This document shows positions 34,908 to 43,655 of a DNA stretch of 64,000 nucleotides, in pieces. The notes beneath the pieces were generated by a model. It was given only the letters and a program-made list of their open reading frames with translations. It searched no databases and was not told where the DNA came from. Numbering within the stretch: position 1 is the stretch's first letter; the number at the start of each line of letters is the position of its first letter. Source of the DNA: Propionivibrio soli. Its GTDB lineage: Bacteria > Pseudomonadota > Gammaproteobacteria > Burkholderiales > Rhodocyclaceae. The position numbers and the translations under genes are program-made. The DNA is taken from positions 229,860 through 293,859 of the forward strand of contig NZ_JANZKY010000004.1 in assembly GCF_025770765.1 (NCBI RefSeq), read 5' to 3'.

Positions 34908-34934
34908 ATGAGCTTTTACTCATTTTTCTATGAG
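34908..34934. promoter_or_regulatory. Three alternating ATGAG half-sites, 11 bp apart
   Basis: ATGAG at 34908-34912, CTCAT at 34919-34923 and ATGAG again at 34930-34934 alternate in orientation with exactly 11-base steps, one helical turn. They sit 18-44 bases upstream of the LysR gene's start. This is the layout expected of a LysR-type operator. Confidence 0.5.
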
Positions 34935-35038
34935 TTCACATTAGCAATAGGATATCACCGTGCGATGCAGAAAACACTCCGTATCTCACGCCGGTCGGGA
35001 TTCCCGATTCGGCATCTACACCTCTGGAAAGGAAAGTC

Positions 35039-35323
35039 ATGACCACGCTCAATCAAAATTCAACGGCTCACAAAGCGGGCTCGTTCCACTTCAACATCTA
35101 CGCCGGAGTATCGGCGTTCGGCTATGTCGTAGCGATGGCAATCTGCGCCCTGAATGGCGACTTCTCAGCCATTCCAGCGCTGCTGTTCCTCGCAGTGATC
35201 ACGGCGGTGACGTTCAGCATTACCCCACCGAAAACGGCCCTCTCAAGAAACAAGCGGGTGGTGGAAACAAACAAGCCGCGCTACTTCATGCCATTGCTGC
35301 ACCCTCACTGCCTGGGACAATGA
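35039..35323 (+). CDS. Small hypothetical membrane protein
   Basis: 94 residues with two hydrophobic helices (about 18-38 and 42-60) and a basic tail. An AAAGGAAAG site 3 bases before the ATG supports translation. The stop overlaps the start of the next small gene (ATGA, 35320-35323). It is divergent from a LysR gene and probably under its control. I recognise no family. Confidence 0.6.
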   Translation: MTTLNQNSTAHKAGSFHFNIYAGVSAFGYVVAMAICALNGDFSAIPALLFLAVITAVTFSITPPKTALSRNKRVVETNKPRYFMPLLHPHCLGQ

Positions 35324-35571
35324 AATCCACTAAAGCACGTCGAACCATCGGGCAGGTCGCCCGTGCGTATGGCGCCTGCCTTACGGTGGAGGTTCTGGAG
35401 AGCGCGGAAGGGTTCTATATTGGCACCCGTGAAGACGACCTGCCGTTTTCGCGCGAGTCCGTCGAGTACTACCCCAGCCGCGCTGTCGCTGAGCGTGCGC
35501 TACATGGAGGAACATGGACCCAGCGCCGGTTGACGGCACCGGGAGGCGCGTTTCAAGCCATGGCGGCATGA
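35320..35571 (+). CDS. Small hypothetical protein
   Basis: 83 residues, soluble, basic N-terminus. The pattern VEVLESAEGFYIGTREDDLPFSRESVEYY, then RAVAERALHGGTW, reads like a compact alpha/beta domain. It is translationally coupled to the small membrane protein through a 4-base overlap, which is the main evidence that it is real. No family is recognised. Confidence 0.55.
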   Translation: MKSTKARRTIGQVARAYGACLTVEVLESAEGFYIGTREDDLPFSRESVEYYPSRAVAERALHGGTWTQRRLTAPGGAFQAMAA

Positions 35572-35691
35572 TGCGCTGACTCTTGTTCTCGGCGAACCAA
35601 AACTGCTCTCAAGGTGCAGCTTTTCCTGGTACAAAGGAAGCCGCACGCATCTGCTGCCCGCGCCTTCCCTTCTTAGCACGAGGATCAGTTC

Positions 35692-36315
35692 ATGGTTCCC
35701 TTACCCGACCTTCTTCTATTTGCCGGCGCGGCCCTGCTGATGGTGCTTACCCCTGGGCCAAACATGATCTACCTCATCTCGCGTTCCATTTGCCAGGGGA
35801 AGCAAGCTGGGGTGATCTCGTTGCTAGGTGTAATTGCCGGTTTCCTGGTCCACATGCTTGCAGCGGCTCTGGGAATCACCGCGTTATTCATGACGGTGCC
35901 TTTGGCCTACGAGATTCTCAAATGGGCAGGCGCTGCCTATCTTCTCTACCTTGCCTGGCAAGCCGTTAGGCCGGGCTCCAAGTCCCCGTTCGAAGCGAGG
36001 GACCTGCCCGTCGATACGCCCCGAAAGCTATTTGCCATGGGCTTCGTGACCAATTTGTTGAACCCGAAGATCGCCGTTTTTTACCTCTCGATCCTCCCGC
36101 AATTCATCTCGCCGGAGAATGGGGAGATGTTCAGTCAGAGTATCGAACTCGGGCTGACTCAGATCGTGATCAGTTTCTCGGTCAACCTCACTATTACGCT
36201 CTCGGCAGCAAAACTGGCCGCCTGGTTCAGCAACAACCCGCGATGGTTGGCCACACAGCGGTACGTTATGGGGACCGTATTGGCTACGTTAGCGATAAGG
36301 CTCGCCAGAGAGTAA
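35692..36315 (+). CDS. LysE/RhtB family exporter
   Basis: 207 residues, about six membrane helices. LTPGPNMIYLISRSICQGKQAG is the family signature near the N-terminus, and NLLNPKIAVFYLSILPQF is the central motif. It exports an amino acid or related compound across the inner membrane. A GAGGA site lies upstream of the ATG at 35692. It stands alone and ends facing a minus-strand gene. Confidence 0.9.
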   Translation: MVPLPDLLLFAGAALLMVLTPGPNMIYLISRSICQGKQAGVISLLGVIAGFLVHMLAAALGITALFMTVPLAYEILKWAGAAYLLYLAWQAVRPGSKSPFEARDLPVDTPRKLFAMGFVTNLLNPKIAVFYLSILPQFISPENGEMFSQSIELGLTQIVISFSVNLTITLSAAKLAAWFSNNPRWLATQRYVMGTVLATLAIRLARE

Positions 36316-36463
36316 GTCAGGTCACCGGAATGGTCGGCGAGAGCGTTCCCGGCGCGCGCCGAATGGACAGCATCGATCAAACGACGCGCCGGCTCACGTG
36401 CGCCAGCTTTGCCCAAGCGTGCCAGCAGGAATCCCAACCGCCATGCGTTTCCTTGCTCACACC

Positions 36464-36958
36464 TTATTCCGCTTTTGCGTCGGCACCATGCTCGGACAAT
36501 TGAGCGCCAAACCAGCGATGGATGGCCGTCAGCAAGAGAAGATCGCGCGTCTCGAATGTGATCCGCCCGCCTGTTGGGATCGAGTCATAAGCCACTTTGA
36601 TATGGCGCGCACCGCCTCGAAGCTCCTTTAGGCCCGGCATCCCGGCGCCGTGAAGCGTTGCTGGATCGGCATAGTTTCCACGCTGGAATTGTGCTGCTTC
36701 GTGCTGCAGATGCATCTGAATCATTTTGATCTGATCTGCCGCTTGCGGATCTTTCGACACAACCGTTTGAACGCCTCCCGATTCAGTCATCTTGAACACG
36801 TGGAGCGTCTTCGACACATCGAATGGCATCACTTCGTGCGCCATTGAATGCACATGCTCTTGCGTCGTAGTCTCCGCGGCGAAAGAAGCGCCCGCGAAAA
36901 AGGCGAAAAGGGAGATGAATACGCCAGTTATGCAAACGGGTCTCGGGTTGTACGTCAT
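36464..36958 (-). CDS. Periplasmic protein of a family often mislabelled aspartate carbamoyltransferase
   Basis: 164 residues: a signal peptide (about 10-28, FFAGASFAAE), then a conserved region with HVHSMAHEVMPFDVSKT, DPQAADQIKMIQMHL, ADPATLHGAGMPGLKEL and LTAIHRWFGAQLSEHGADA. I recall close relatives carried in databases as aspartate carbamoyltransferase, but it has none of that enzyme's carbamoyl-phosphate motifs and is exported, so that name should not be used. Conserved His and Met residues might bind metal; this is a guess. GGAG lies 7 bases upstream of the ATG at 36958. Confidence 0.72.
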   Translation of the reverse strand: MTYNPRPVCITGVFISLFAFFAGASFAAETTTQEHVHSMAHEVMPFDVSKTLHVFKMTESGGVQTVVSKDPQAADQIKMIQMHLQHEAAQFQRGNYADPATLHGAGMPGLKELRGGARHIKVAYDSIPTGGRITFETRDLLLLTAIHRWFGAQLSEHGADAKAE

Positions 36959-37093
36959 TCCAACGCTCCATCTTGAACGGCCGTTCTATCGCAACAGCGC
37001 AACGCTCCCTAGACGATACGAGGAGGTCAGGAATACTCCCTTCAACGACAGTCGGACTGAAACGGCCTCTTTGCAACAAGCCCGCCACCGCAG

Positions 37094-37326
37094 TTACCGA
37101 ATGGCTTCTTCAGTGAGCCGGACGTGCGCATCCGTCACATGTACTCCGTAATCCGCTATGTCCTGCAGGCATTCGCTGACTTCAATGCCAGGAAGGGCTC
37201 GTCTGGTCTCAATTCGATCGTCTTGAAAGCCATCCACGGCGCGTACTTCGACAGAAGATTTCCGCCTGATTGACCCGTTGTGCAAGCGAATAGGCGACCA
37301 GGGCCTGTGAAGGTTTGCACTTCCAT
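37094..37326 (-). pseudogene. Conserved small hypothetical gene with a one-base frameshift
   Basis: From the ATG at 37326, one frame reads VQTFTGPGRLFACTTGQSGG, PWMAFKTIELRPDEPF and then loses sense. The neighbouring frame continues PGIEVSECLQDIADYG and VTDAHVRLTEEAIR to a TAA at 37094. Adding one C in the CCTTCC run near 37189-37193 would join them into a 77-residue protein ending as one coherent domain. It is either a true pseudogene or an assembly error. The joined protein resembles a family of short betaproteobacterial hypotheticals as I remember them. Confidence 0.6.
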
Positions 37327-37424
37327 CGGCGTTGATCCTTGGGCAAGGATCGACCACGAGTTTGGGCCGTAAAGCACGTCAAGCACGACGTACGTGAAAC
37401 TGGTGCCAGCTAAGGAGCCTGGCG

Positions 37425-38048
37425 TCACGGCGTTCCGTTGCGACCGTGACGTTGATAACCGGCCCTCTCGCTGAGACGGTCGTAATACGCCTGCAGGGAC
37501 GGAAGCTCCGGGCGCGGCATGGGGGTCATGAACCAACGATGTGTAGACAGCCCGATGACGATGTCCGCCAGCGTAAAAGCTTCTCCTGCCATATAGGCGC
37601 GGGTGTGCGAAAGCTGTCCTTCCACGATACGCATATGACGATTCCAACCAGCAATGCTGGCTTCGATGGCCGCTTGATCGGCGTGCTGCGCACTGTGCCG
37701 GACCAAGCCCATGAAGGCATAACGCCAGGAATTGTTCAACTCGGTGGCCTGCCAGTCCATCCACTTTTCGACAAGGGCCCGTTCGCGCGGCGAACTGGGC
37801 AGCAGGTCGAAACGGCGCTCTCGGCCCGCCAGGTAGCGGCAGATCGTGTTCGATTCCCACAACACCAAGTCATCGTCAATGAGAACCGGCACCGTCGCGT
37901 TCGGATTCATTGCCTTGAACTCGGGGGTGTCCGTCGGTTTGAACCCTGACCCGTATTGCTCTTGCTCATAACTCAGAGACAACTCATCGAGCAGCCACAG
38001 CACTTTACGGACATTGATCGAAGGCGACTTCCCAAGGACTTTTAGCAT
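37425..38048 (-). CDS. Glutathione S-transferase family protein
   Basis: 207 residues. The thioredoxin-like domain (1-80) has SINVRKVLWLLDEL, the cis-Pro segment NATVPVL and the glutathione gamma-Glu-binding WESNTICRYLA. The helical C-terminal domain (about 90-200) has AYMAGEAFTLADIVIG with the conserved N-capping box Asp. It likely conjugates or reduces an electrophile using glutathione. AAAGG lies before the ATG at 38048. It does not share an operon with the other GST at 39481. Confidence 0.9.
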   Translation of the reverse strand: MLKVLGKSPSINVRKVLWLLDELSLSYEQEQYGSGFKPTDTPEFKAMNPNATVPVLIDDDLVLWESNTICRYLAGRERRFDLLPSSPRERALVEKWMDWQATELNNSWRYAFMGLVRHSAQHADQAAIEASIAGWNRHMRIVEGQLSHTRAYMAGEAFTLADIVIGLSTHRWFMTPMPRPELPSLQAYYDRLSERAGYQRHGRNGTP

Positions 38049-38205
38049 TTGCAGCCTTTCATTTCGGTATCTCCATACCCTATCCACGCGTTGACGCCCA
38101 CATCGGACATATCGAAAGCCGCGTAGTTTCATTACGCAGTCCGGTTTTCACTGGGTGATTGAAAGCGACGAACGTTTACCCGGCTTTGGCCAAGTCCCGT
38201 TTCGA

Positions 38206-38589
38206 TCAGTTTTTTTCAGCGGCGTCGTCGACGAGTGAGTGCGACGCGCCGTCGCTGACCTCGACGTCGCAAAAGCTGAACGGATCGACGCCTTCGATGC
38301 AGGCGAGGTTGAAACCGAACAGATTCGGGTTGCTGCGCCTCTGATGATGCGTGTAGATGCCGCACACGCTGCAGAAATAGTGTTTCGCCGTCATCGTGTT
38401 CCATTGATACAGCGTGAGCATGTCTGCGCCCTTCGTAACCCGTAGCCTGTTCAATGGAACACTGGCGATGATGGCGCCTTTTCTTCGGCAAAGAGAACAA
38501 TTGCAGCGTCGCAGTTCGCCAAAGCCATTCTCGAGGTCGACCTCGAATTCAACGGCACCGCAATGGCAACTTCCTTTCTTCGTTTCCAT
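38206..38589 (-). CDS. GFA/CENP-V family zinc protein (second copy)
   Basis: 127 residues with GSCHCGAVEFEV, RRCNCSLCRRKG and FCSVCGIYTHHQRRSNP, the complete set of zinc-binding cysteines of the GFA fold. The longer relatives are glutathione-dependent formaldehyde-activating enzymes, but the function of such small proteins is mostly unknown. It is followed by no close partner; the next gene upstream on the same strand is the HEPN-like protein, 11 bases away, so they may be cotranscribed. Confidence 0.88.
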   Translation of the reverse strand: METKKGSCHCGAVEFEVDLENGFGELRRCNCSLCRRKGAIIASVPLNRLRVTKGADMLTLYQWNTMTAKHYFCSVCGIYTHHQRRSNPNLFGFNLACIEGVDPFSFCDVEVSDGASHSLVDDAAEKN

Positions 38590-38600
38590 GATTCTGTCCG

Positions 38601-39041
38601 TTATCCAATGTGTTGTACGCGAGTGACAGATTCACGCTGAAATTTCTCCATGGCTGGAGTGAGCCAGCTTTCTAGCACCCAATAATTTTGGATGGCGCGG
38701 TTTAGCATATCTTTCGCTTCCTCTTCCGCATCAAAAGCAACGGTCGGTGTCTCACCGATGCCATGTTTGATTGCGTTCCTTGCCCAGTTGGCACGCTCGG
38801 CCACAGCGTTCTGTGACAATTCTTCCCCATACAGATGCAAGTACATGGCCGCAACGGCCTTCTTCAGCTCATCCAGAGAGCTCTCACGTCTTTTGGCTTT
38901 GACGATCTTTCCGAAAATTTCATCTGCATTTCCAGCAAGCGTGATGACGGAGAAGAAGTCAGACCCTTCGAAATAGAGTCGAAGCGCCGTCTCGAGTTGC
39001 GTCAGCGCGATACAACGGCAGTCATGAGACCGAATCGCCAT
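38601..39041 (-). CDS. HEPN-like helical protein
   Basis: 146 residues, predicted all-alpha. An early helix (LTQLETALRLYFEG) is followed by ANWARNAIKHG, where R88-N-x-x-x-H93 matches the RNxxxH motif of HEPN-domain ribonucleases. HEPN proteins often act as toxins or in phage defence, usually with an MNT nucleotidyltransferase antitoxin. No such partner is adjacent; neighbours are a GFA gene (11 bases downstream) and a small membrane protein (17 bases upstream). The HEPN assignment rests on this motif plus helical pattern, so it is tentative. Confidence 0.55.
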   Translation of the reverse strand: MAIRSHDCRCIALTQLETALRLYFEGSDFFSVITLAGNADEIFGKIVKAKRRESSLDELKKAVAAMYLHLYGEELSQNAVAERANWARNAIKHGIGETPTVAFDAEEEAKDMLNRAIQNYWVLESWLTPAMEKFQRESVTRVQHIG

Positions 39042-39057
39042 AGTGAAAGGGGACTAG

Positions 39058-39345
39058 TTACGCCGTATTGGTGCTTACCCAAACGGCCAGCAAGGCAACT
39101 CCCAGTGCGGTCTGACTCCCCAGAGCCAAGCGCGTGACGAAGAGAAGCATTTTTCCTAGTGACGGACGTGACCTGAGAACAGCGCCAGTCGCCAAGACAG
39201 GGAAAAACACGACAACCCATGTGAACCAGGCCACTCCGACCCCGATGCATCCAAAGTTCTCGCACCGGAGTCGCCAGATAAGAATCGCGGCGACGGCCAG
39301 CCCGACGACTCCTAGTACATAGATGACGGCGAGCACCCTACTCAT
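39058..39345 (-). CDS. Small hypothetical membrane protein
   Basis: 95 residues with three predicted membrane helices (about 3-24, 35-57, 65-90) and two Cys around residues 28-33 (RCENFGC). It lies 16 bases upstream of the HEPN-like gene on the same strand, so cotranscription is likely. I recognise no family. Confidence 0.55.
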   Translation of the reverse strand: MSRVLAVIYVLGVVGLAVAAILIWRLRCENFGCIGVGVAWFTWVVVFFPVLATGAVLRSRPSLGKMLLFVTRLALGSQTALGVALLAVWVSTNTA

Positions 39346-39480
39346 CGGGACTCAGGCTGCCTCAAAAGCAATAACTTGCTACTCAAACATGGTGGCTTGA
39401 ACTCCATGACGCTTAAATGTTTCCAGCCGGGCCGTTCGTGGCCAAGAAAGAGTTCGTTCGCTTGCCGGATGGAATGCAAG

Positions 39481-40113
39481 TCACAGCGGAGGCCTAACCT
39501 GATTGACCCATTTTTGCACCGACGGCCGTTGCCACTGGCGCCTTGCGTAGGCGGCAAGTCTTTCAGGCAACGGATCGCCATGCAGCGCTAAACGATTGAG
39601 CATGAGCGCAAGATCAACGTCGGCGATGGACCACTCGCCAAACAAGTACTCCGCGTCGGGCAAAAGCAACGTCTCCGCAACCGAAACGAGTTTGTCGACG
39701 GCTTTCTGCGCGGCGGCAGACAGCGGCTTCCCCTTCATCCCGTAGAACAACACTTCGGTGGGCCGCTCTTCCCTGAGCGGCATCAGATCGCTGCGAAGCC
39801 AGGCCTGAATCTGCCGTGCTCTGGCCTTTTTGCGAGGCTCGTCGGGATACAGCGCTGGGCCATGGAAGGTATCTTCAATGTACTCATCGATCGCAGACGA
39901 TTCGGAAAGCGAGAAATCGCCTTGCTCGAGCGTCGGTATCCGGCGCGTCAATGACTTCCTTACGTAGCCGGCTTCCTGGTTTTCATTGGCTCCCAGGTTC
40001 ACCGTAGCGACTTCGAACGGCACTCCCTTTTCACAGAGGGCCACGAACACCGACATCGCATACGGGCTGGTAAATTGGGCATCTACATACAACCGCAAGC
40101 TGTTCTGAACCAT
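39481..40113 (-). CDS. Glutathione S-transferase (YfcF-like)
   Basis: 210 residues. LRLYVDAQFTSPYAMSVFVAL is the N-terminal motif of the YfcF group, followed by RRIPTLEQGDFSLSESSAI (glutathione site) and LFGEWSIADVDLALML in the helical domain. YfcF-type enzymes show GST and peroxidase activity and help against oxidative stress. A GGGAG site precedes the ATG at 40113; the longer upstream frame is rejected. It stands alone. Confidence 0.9.
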   Translation of the reverse strand: MVQNSLRLYVDAQFTSPYAMSVFVALCEKGVPFEVATVNLGANENQEAGYVRKSLTRRIPTLEQGDFSLSESSAIDEYIEDTFHGPALYPDEPRKKARARQIQAWLRSDLMPLREERPTEVLFYGMKGKPLSAAAQKAVDKLVSVAETLLLPDAEYLFGEWSIADVDLALMLNRLALHGDPLPERLAAYARRQWQRPSVQKWVNQVRPPL

Positions 40114-40307
40114 GATGCGCTCCCGAGAGGTTGCAAACTGAAGGACGTCGAGATCGGCGACAAATATTGCCGATGCAATGCTTCTCGACGCCGCCTTGTA
40201 AATCATGCTGGCCCGAACATGGGCCGCCAGAAAGTGCTGTTCATTATCTACAACCGATGCCTTACCGAGCAAGAATGCCGACCGCGCTCCGCTTGTAGTG
40301 CTACTGT

Positions 40308-41492
40308 CTAGACGATGCGTGGTGCAGACGGGTTCTCGCCGCCATCACCGACCACCCGGTTTCGTCCAGCCGCTTTCGCTTTATAAAGAGCGGCGTCCGA
40401 GATCGCCAGAACCTCCGATAGACTTGCGTGGGTTGGTAGACGTTGCGCTACCCCGATGCTCACTGAAACGCCAAGCGCCCCTTGCGGTGAGTCAATCATG
40501 GTGCTCTCGACGGATAGGCGCAACCGCTCCGCCACGGCCATCGCTTGGTTCATCGCGGTGTTGGGAAGCAAGGCGACAAACTCCTCGCCGCCATAGCGGC
40601 ACCAAACGTCGTTCAATCGCAATGCCGCCTGCGCAGCCCTTGACACTTGAATCAAAGCGGCGTCACCGGTTTGGTGACCATGCTGATCATTAAAGTCTTT
40701 GAAGTGATCAATGTCCACGGCGAGGATCGAGAGCGGATAGCCATGACGCGAACTCCTCGACCATTCCAGATCCGCGAATTCGGTAAAGGCGCGGCGGTTA
40801 TAGGCATTCGTCAATATGTCGCGACGGGCTTGCGCATGGATTTCTTCCTGAAGTCTTTGCGACGTATGCAAAGTGAGGAGCACCGTGATCATCGGAAACG
40901 CGATGAGCGATGTAGCTACCCAGAACAAGCGCGGTAGCGTGGGCGAGAACGAGAACGTCAGGCCGAAGACACCGCCTGCCACCCGCCAAACACCCGCCAT
41001 GACCAAAATGAGGAACAGGCTCGCCAGGAGCGTGAAGGTATGGTTGCCTTTAGCTGTTTTCGCCTTCAAACAGACATGGGCGGTATAAAGGTTTAGCGTC
41101 ACAAGTACCAGGGTTTGAGTCAAGACCGCGGCCGGATAGTTCGGAGCCCCTAAGACGAACCAAACGAGGATCGCGTTTGCGAGAACGCATACCGCGATCC
41201 CAAAATTGAGTGGAGGCGTTCTACCCGCGGCTTTCACGATACCGAAATTGAAGAGCATGAAGCCGGGCAGCAGGAACAGATTCGACAGGATCTCGCTTAA
41301 GAAGACCGGCGCTTCTTGGCGTAGAGCGAACAAGAACAAACCGATAGCAACCATCAAGGATCCGATGGCCCAGTCTTTCGCAGGCGGGTAGTTGCGTTGG
41401 ACGCTCCACAAATAGATCAGCACCACCGCCAGCCCAAGGCTGATGCCCACATAGATCAAGACCAGAGTTCGTATATCGAGGACGGGGGGCAT
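40308..41492 (-). CDS. Membrane-bound diguanylate cyclase
   Basis: 394 residues. About seven membrane helices (8-220) lead into a GGDEF domain (about 235-385) with DILTNAYNRRAF, DIDHFKDFND and the active-site variant GGEEF. RLND, five residues before it, is an RxxD inhibitory site, so product feedback is expected. It makes cyclic di-GMP in response to a membrane-sensed cue. AAAGG lies 5 bases upstream of the ATG at 41492. No effector is adjacent. Confidence 0.92.
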   Translation of the reverse strand: MPPVLDIRTLVLIYVGISLGLAVVLIYLWSVQRNYPPAKDWAIGSLMVAIGLFLFALRQEAPVFLSEILSNLFLLPGFMLFNFGIVKAAGRTPPLNFGIAVCVLANAILVWFVLGAPNYPAAVLTQTLVLVTLNLYTAHVCLKAKTAKGNHTFTLLASLFLILVMAGVWRVAGGVFGLTFSFSPTLPRLFWVATSLIAFPMITVLLTLHTSQRLQEEIHAQARRDILTNAYNRRAFTEFADLEWSRSSRHGYPLSILAVDIDHFKDFNDQHGHQTGDAALIQVSRAAQAALRLNDVWCRYGGEEFVALLPNTAMNQAMAVAERLRLSVESTMIDSPQGALGVSVSIGVAQRLPTHASLSEVLAISDAALYKAKAAGRNRVVGDGGENPSAPRIV

Positions 41493-41692
41493 TCTTGCCT
41501 TTAGGTGCGAAGGAAGGCTTGAGTTTACTCGCGCCAGCCCCGTTCGTGAGGTGTCGCTGATGAGATAGCGCGAGGGGCTTGCGGCTTTGGCCGAACCGCC
41601 GTGGAATCGTCGTACGGAAAACAACCGAGAGAAGCAGACGTTTGGCAACTGACCTGCTGACAAGCAACCGAAGTCGGTGACGGCTTCCTCAC

Positions 41693-42133
41693 CTACACCT
41701 TTCTGGTACCACCACGCTTGCGTACATACAGCCTCTTCTCGGAGCTTTCAAATCCGTTGCGTAGGTAAAACGCATCGGCCGTGTTCGAATAGAGATAGAT
41801 CGATTTCACCTCCCCAGCCGCTTGTATCAAGGCTTCGAGGATCGTCTGGCCGATGCCTAGCCCTTGGTAGTCAGGACTTACGGCCATGTTGTTGATGTAG
41901 GCGATAACGGCGCCGTCCGACAAAAGCCGCCCGAAGCCGACGAGGTGCCCGCTGTCTCGCGCGGTCACATACGCCGTTGAACCGCCGATGACGCGTTCGA
42001 GTTCACCGGAGGAGTAAGTGCTGCCACTGGCGGCATGGAGCAGGCGGCCGAGTTCTTCGGGATGCAGGCTCCCCGAAACAGAGTACTCGATGGTGCCCAT
42101 TTGCCGCGCCGGCGGAACGGTTCGAGTCTCCAC
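41693..42133 (-). CDS. GNAT family N-acetyltransferase
   Basis: 146 residues. The acetyl-CoA-binding motif A is INNMAVSPDYQGLGIGQTILEAL (Q-x-x-G-x-G), and the C-terminal AFYLRNGFE is motif B. The GTG at 42133 is preferred, since AAGGAAAAGGAT lies directly upstream; an ATG at 42100 has no site. The substrate is unknown. It is divergent from another GNAT gene 313 bases away. Confidence 0.86.
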   Translation of the reverse strand: METRTVPPARQMGTIEYSVSGSLHPEELGRLLHAASGSTYSSGELERVIGGSTAYVTARDSGHLVGFGRLLSDGAVIAYINNMAVSPDYQGLGIGQTILEALIQAAGEVKSIYLYSNTADAFYLRNGFESSEKRLYVRKRGGTRKV

Positions 42134-42446
42134 ATCCTTTTCCTTCTTTTTCCTTTTGTTAGTGGAACAGCGATTGGCGGGCGGCCGGACGTTACGCCGG
42201 CTGCTATGCGTGCACGACTGTGTCGGGCGATTCTTCCGACCATACGCTGGCGAGTCACGCACACCTTCACATCCACAGTGCTCGAAGCAGCAATCGCAGA
42301 CACCCGCGGCCCCATTATCCCCCGATCGCTCGCGAGCAAGTGTTGCCGCAGCAAGGTCGCCACACCGACGCTAGCACTCGTTGCGCTTCTTCCGGGAAAC
42401 GGCATCGGCTAACATCTGACATTCTCCAAACACTCCGCCTTGCTCG
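42134..42446. other. Divergent intergenic region between two GNAT genes
   Basis: 313 bases without a supported gene. It must contain both promoters. The only symmetry I note is a short GCTCGCGAGC palindrome near 42329. Confidence 0.5.
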
Positions 42447-43001
42447 ATGATCCTTCGCTCCGCCCTGTCCTCGGACTTTCCTGCCATTCTGGCGCTCAAT
42501 GAGGAGTCTGTCCGCTTTCTCAGTCCCTTGTCCATGGAGCGACTGGTGAATTTGGATAGCGAGGCCGAGTTGCATCGCGTGCTGGAGCTCGATGGCGCCA
42601 TCGTCGGTTGTCTGCTCGCGTTTCGCGAGGGCACGACGTACGACAGCGTCAACTATCTCTGGTTTGCCGAACAGTATGAGCGATTCCTCTACGTCGACCG
42701 CATCGTGGTATCACCCGCTCAACGGGGTTCCGGTGCCGCGGCGACGTTATACCGGACGGTCTTCGCCCATGCGGCGGCGACCGGTGTGCCGCTGGTGACA
42801 TGCGAGTACGACATTGCTCCGCCGAATCCGGCCTCGGAACGTTTCCATACGAAATTTGGATTCCGCGCAGTGGGGCGCCAGCGGGTTGCCGGCGGCAAGA
42901 AGGAAGTTGCGCTTTGCGTCGCCGACCTGGCGGCCAACCCTGAAGGCACTCTACATGCGTCTGCGGTAGCGATGCCGAATACCGGCGAGCCGGTAAAATG
43001 A
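42447..43001 (+). CDS. GNAT family N-acetyltransferase
   Basis: 184 residues. ALSSDFPAILALNEESV is the N-terminal motif, VDRIVVSPAQRGSGAAATLYRTV is the acetyl-CoA-binding motif, and PPNPASERFHTKFGF is the C-terminal segment. This arrangement resembles a group often annotated as ribosomal-protein or generic acetyltransferases. The substrate is unknown. The DUF2314 gene begins about 70 bases downstream on the same strand. Confidence 0.88.
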   Translation: MILRSALSSDFPAILALNEESVRFLSPLSMERLVNLDSEAELHRVLELDGAIVGCLLAFREGTTYDSVNYLWFAEQYERFLYVDRIVVSPAQRGSGAAATLYRTVFAHAAATGVPLVTCEYDIAPPNPASERFHTKFGFRAVGRQRVAGGKKEVALCVADLAANPEGTLHASAVAMPNTGEPVK

Positions 43002-43069
43002 CGGCGCTTTTCTTGAACATCCGCCGCCAAGCAACTAGCCAGACTCTACGCCACCCTTACGAACATCGC

Positions 43070-43585
43070 ATGAAGCGCCTGCTCAAGTCGTTACTTTTTC
43101 TCTGCCTTCTCCATCTGCCGGGTGCATTTGCGCAGGACGATGCCGCCGAACCTCTCGAATCTGCCGAGTCACCGGACGAACTGGCCGTGATGGTGGGAAC
43201 GACGCATCCGGAAATGCTCGCGGCGATCCGCGAGGCGCGGTCCACGCTCGATGAATTCCTCGACATTGCCTCACACCCCGAGCCCGAGATGTCGACGTTC
43301 AAACTGAAGATTGTTCTTCGCGAGGACAAGAACATCGAGTACTTCTGGGTTACTCCGTTCCAGGCTTCGGCGGAAGGTTTCGAGGGCACGCTGGCGAATG
43401 CCCCCGACCTGCTGCGCAACGTTAGCCTCGGCGACACCATCCGCTTTACGCGTGGCGAAATCATCGACTGGGGTTATGTGCGTGACGGACGCCAGGTGGG
43501 TAGCCGCACTGTCTGCGTGCTGCTCAAGTACATGGAAAAGTGGACAGCCGACTACTTCCGCCAGAACAATGGGTTCGACTGCTGA
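43070..43585 (+). CDS. Exported DUF2314 protein
   Basis: 171 residues: a signal peptide (about 3-22, LHLPGAFAQD), an acidic linker, then a DUF2314 domain (about 65-165) with EYFWVTPFQ, GTLANAPDLLRNVSLGDTI and IDWGYVRDGRQVGSRT. The function of this family is unknown; many members are cytoplasmic, so the signal peptide is noteworthy. The ATG at 43070 is chosen to place the signal sequence at the N-terminus. Confidence 0.8.
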   Translation: MKRLLKSLLFLCLLHLPGAFAQDDAAEPLESAESPDELAVMVGTTHPEMLAAIREARSTLDEFLDIASHPEPEMSTFKLKIVLREDKNIEYFWVTPFQASAEGFEGTLANAPDLLRNVSLGDTIRFTRGEIIDWGYVRDGRQVGSRTVCVLLKYMEKWTADYFRQNNGFDC

Positions 43586-43655
43586 CGCTCACAACTCCCC
43601 GGGCCTTGATCGGCCGCGTGCTCGCCAACGCTTCGGCAGACGGTTCTTGATCGGA

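Noticed and set aside
36464..36958. Aspartate carbamoyltransferase
   Set aside because: The name may appear in databases for this family, but the protein is exported and lacks carbamoyl-phosphate-binding motifs.
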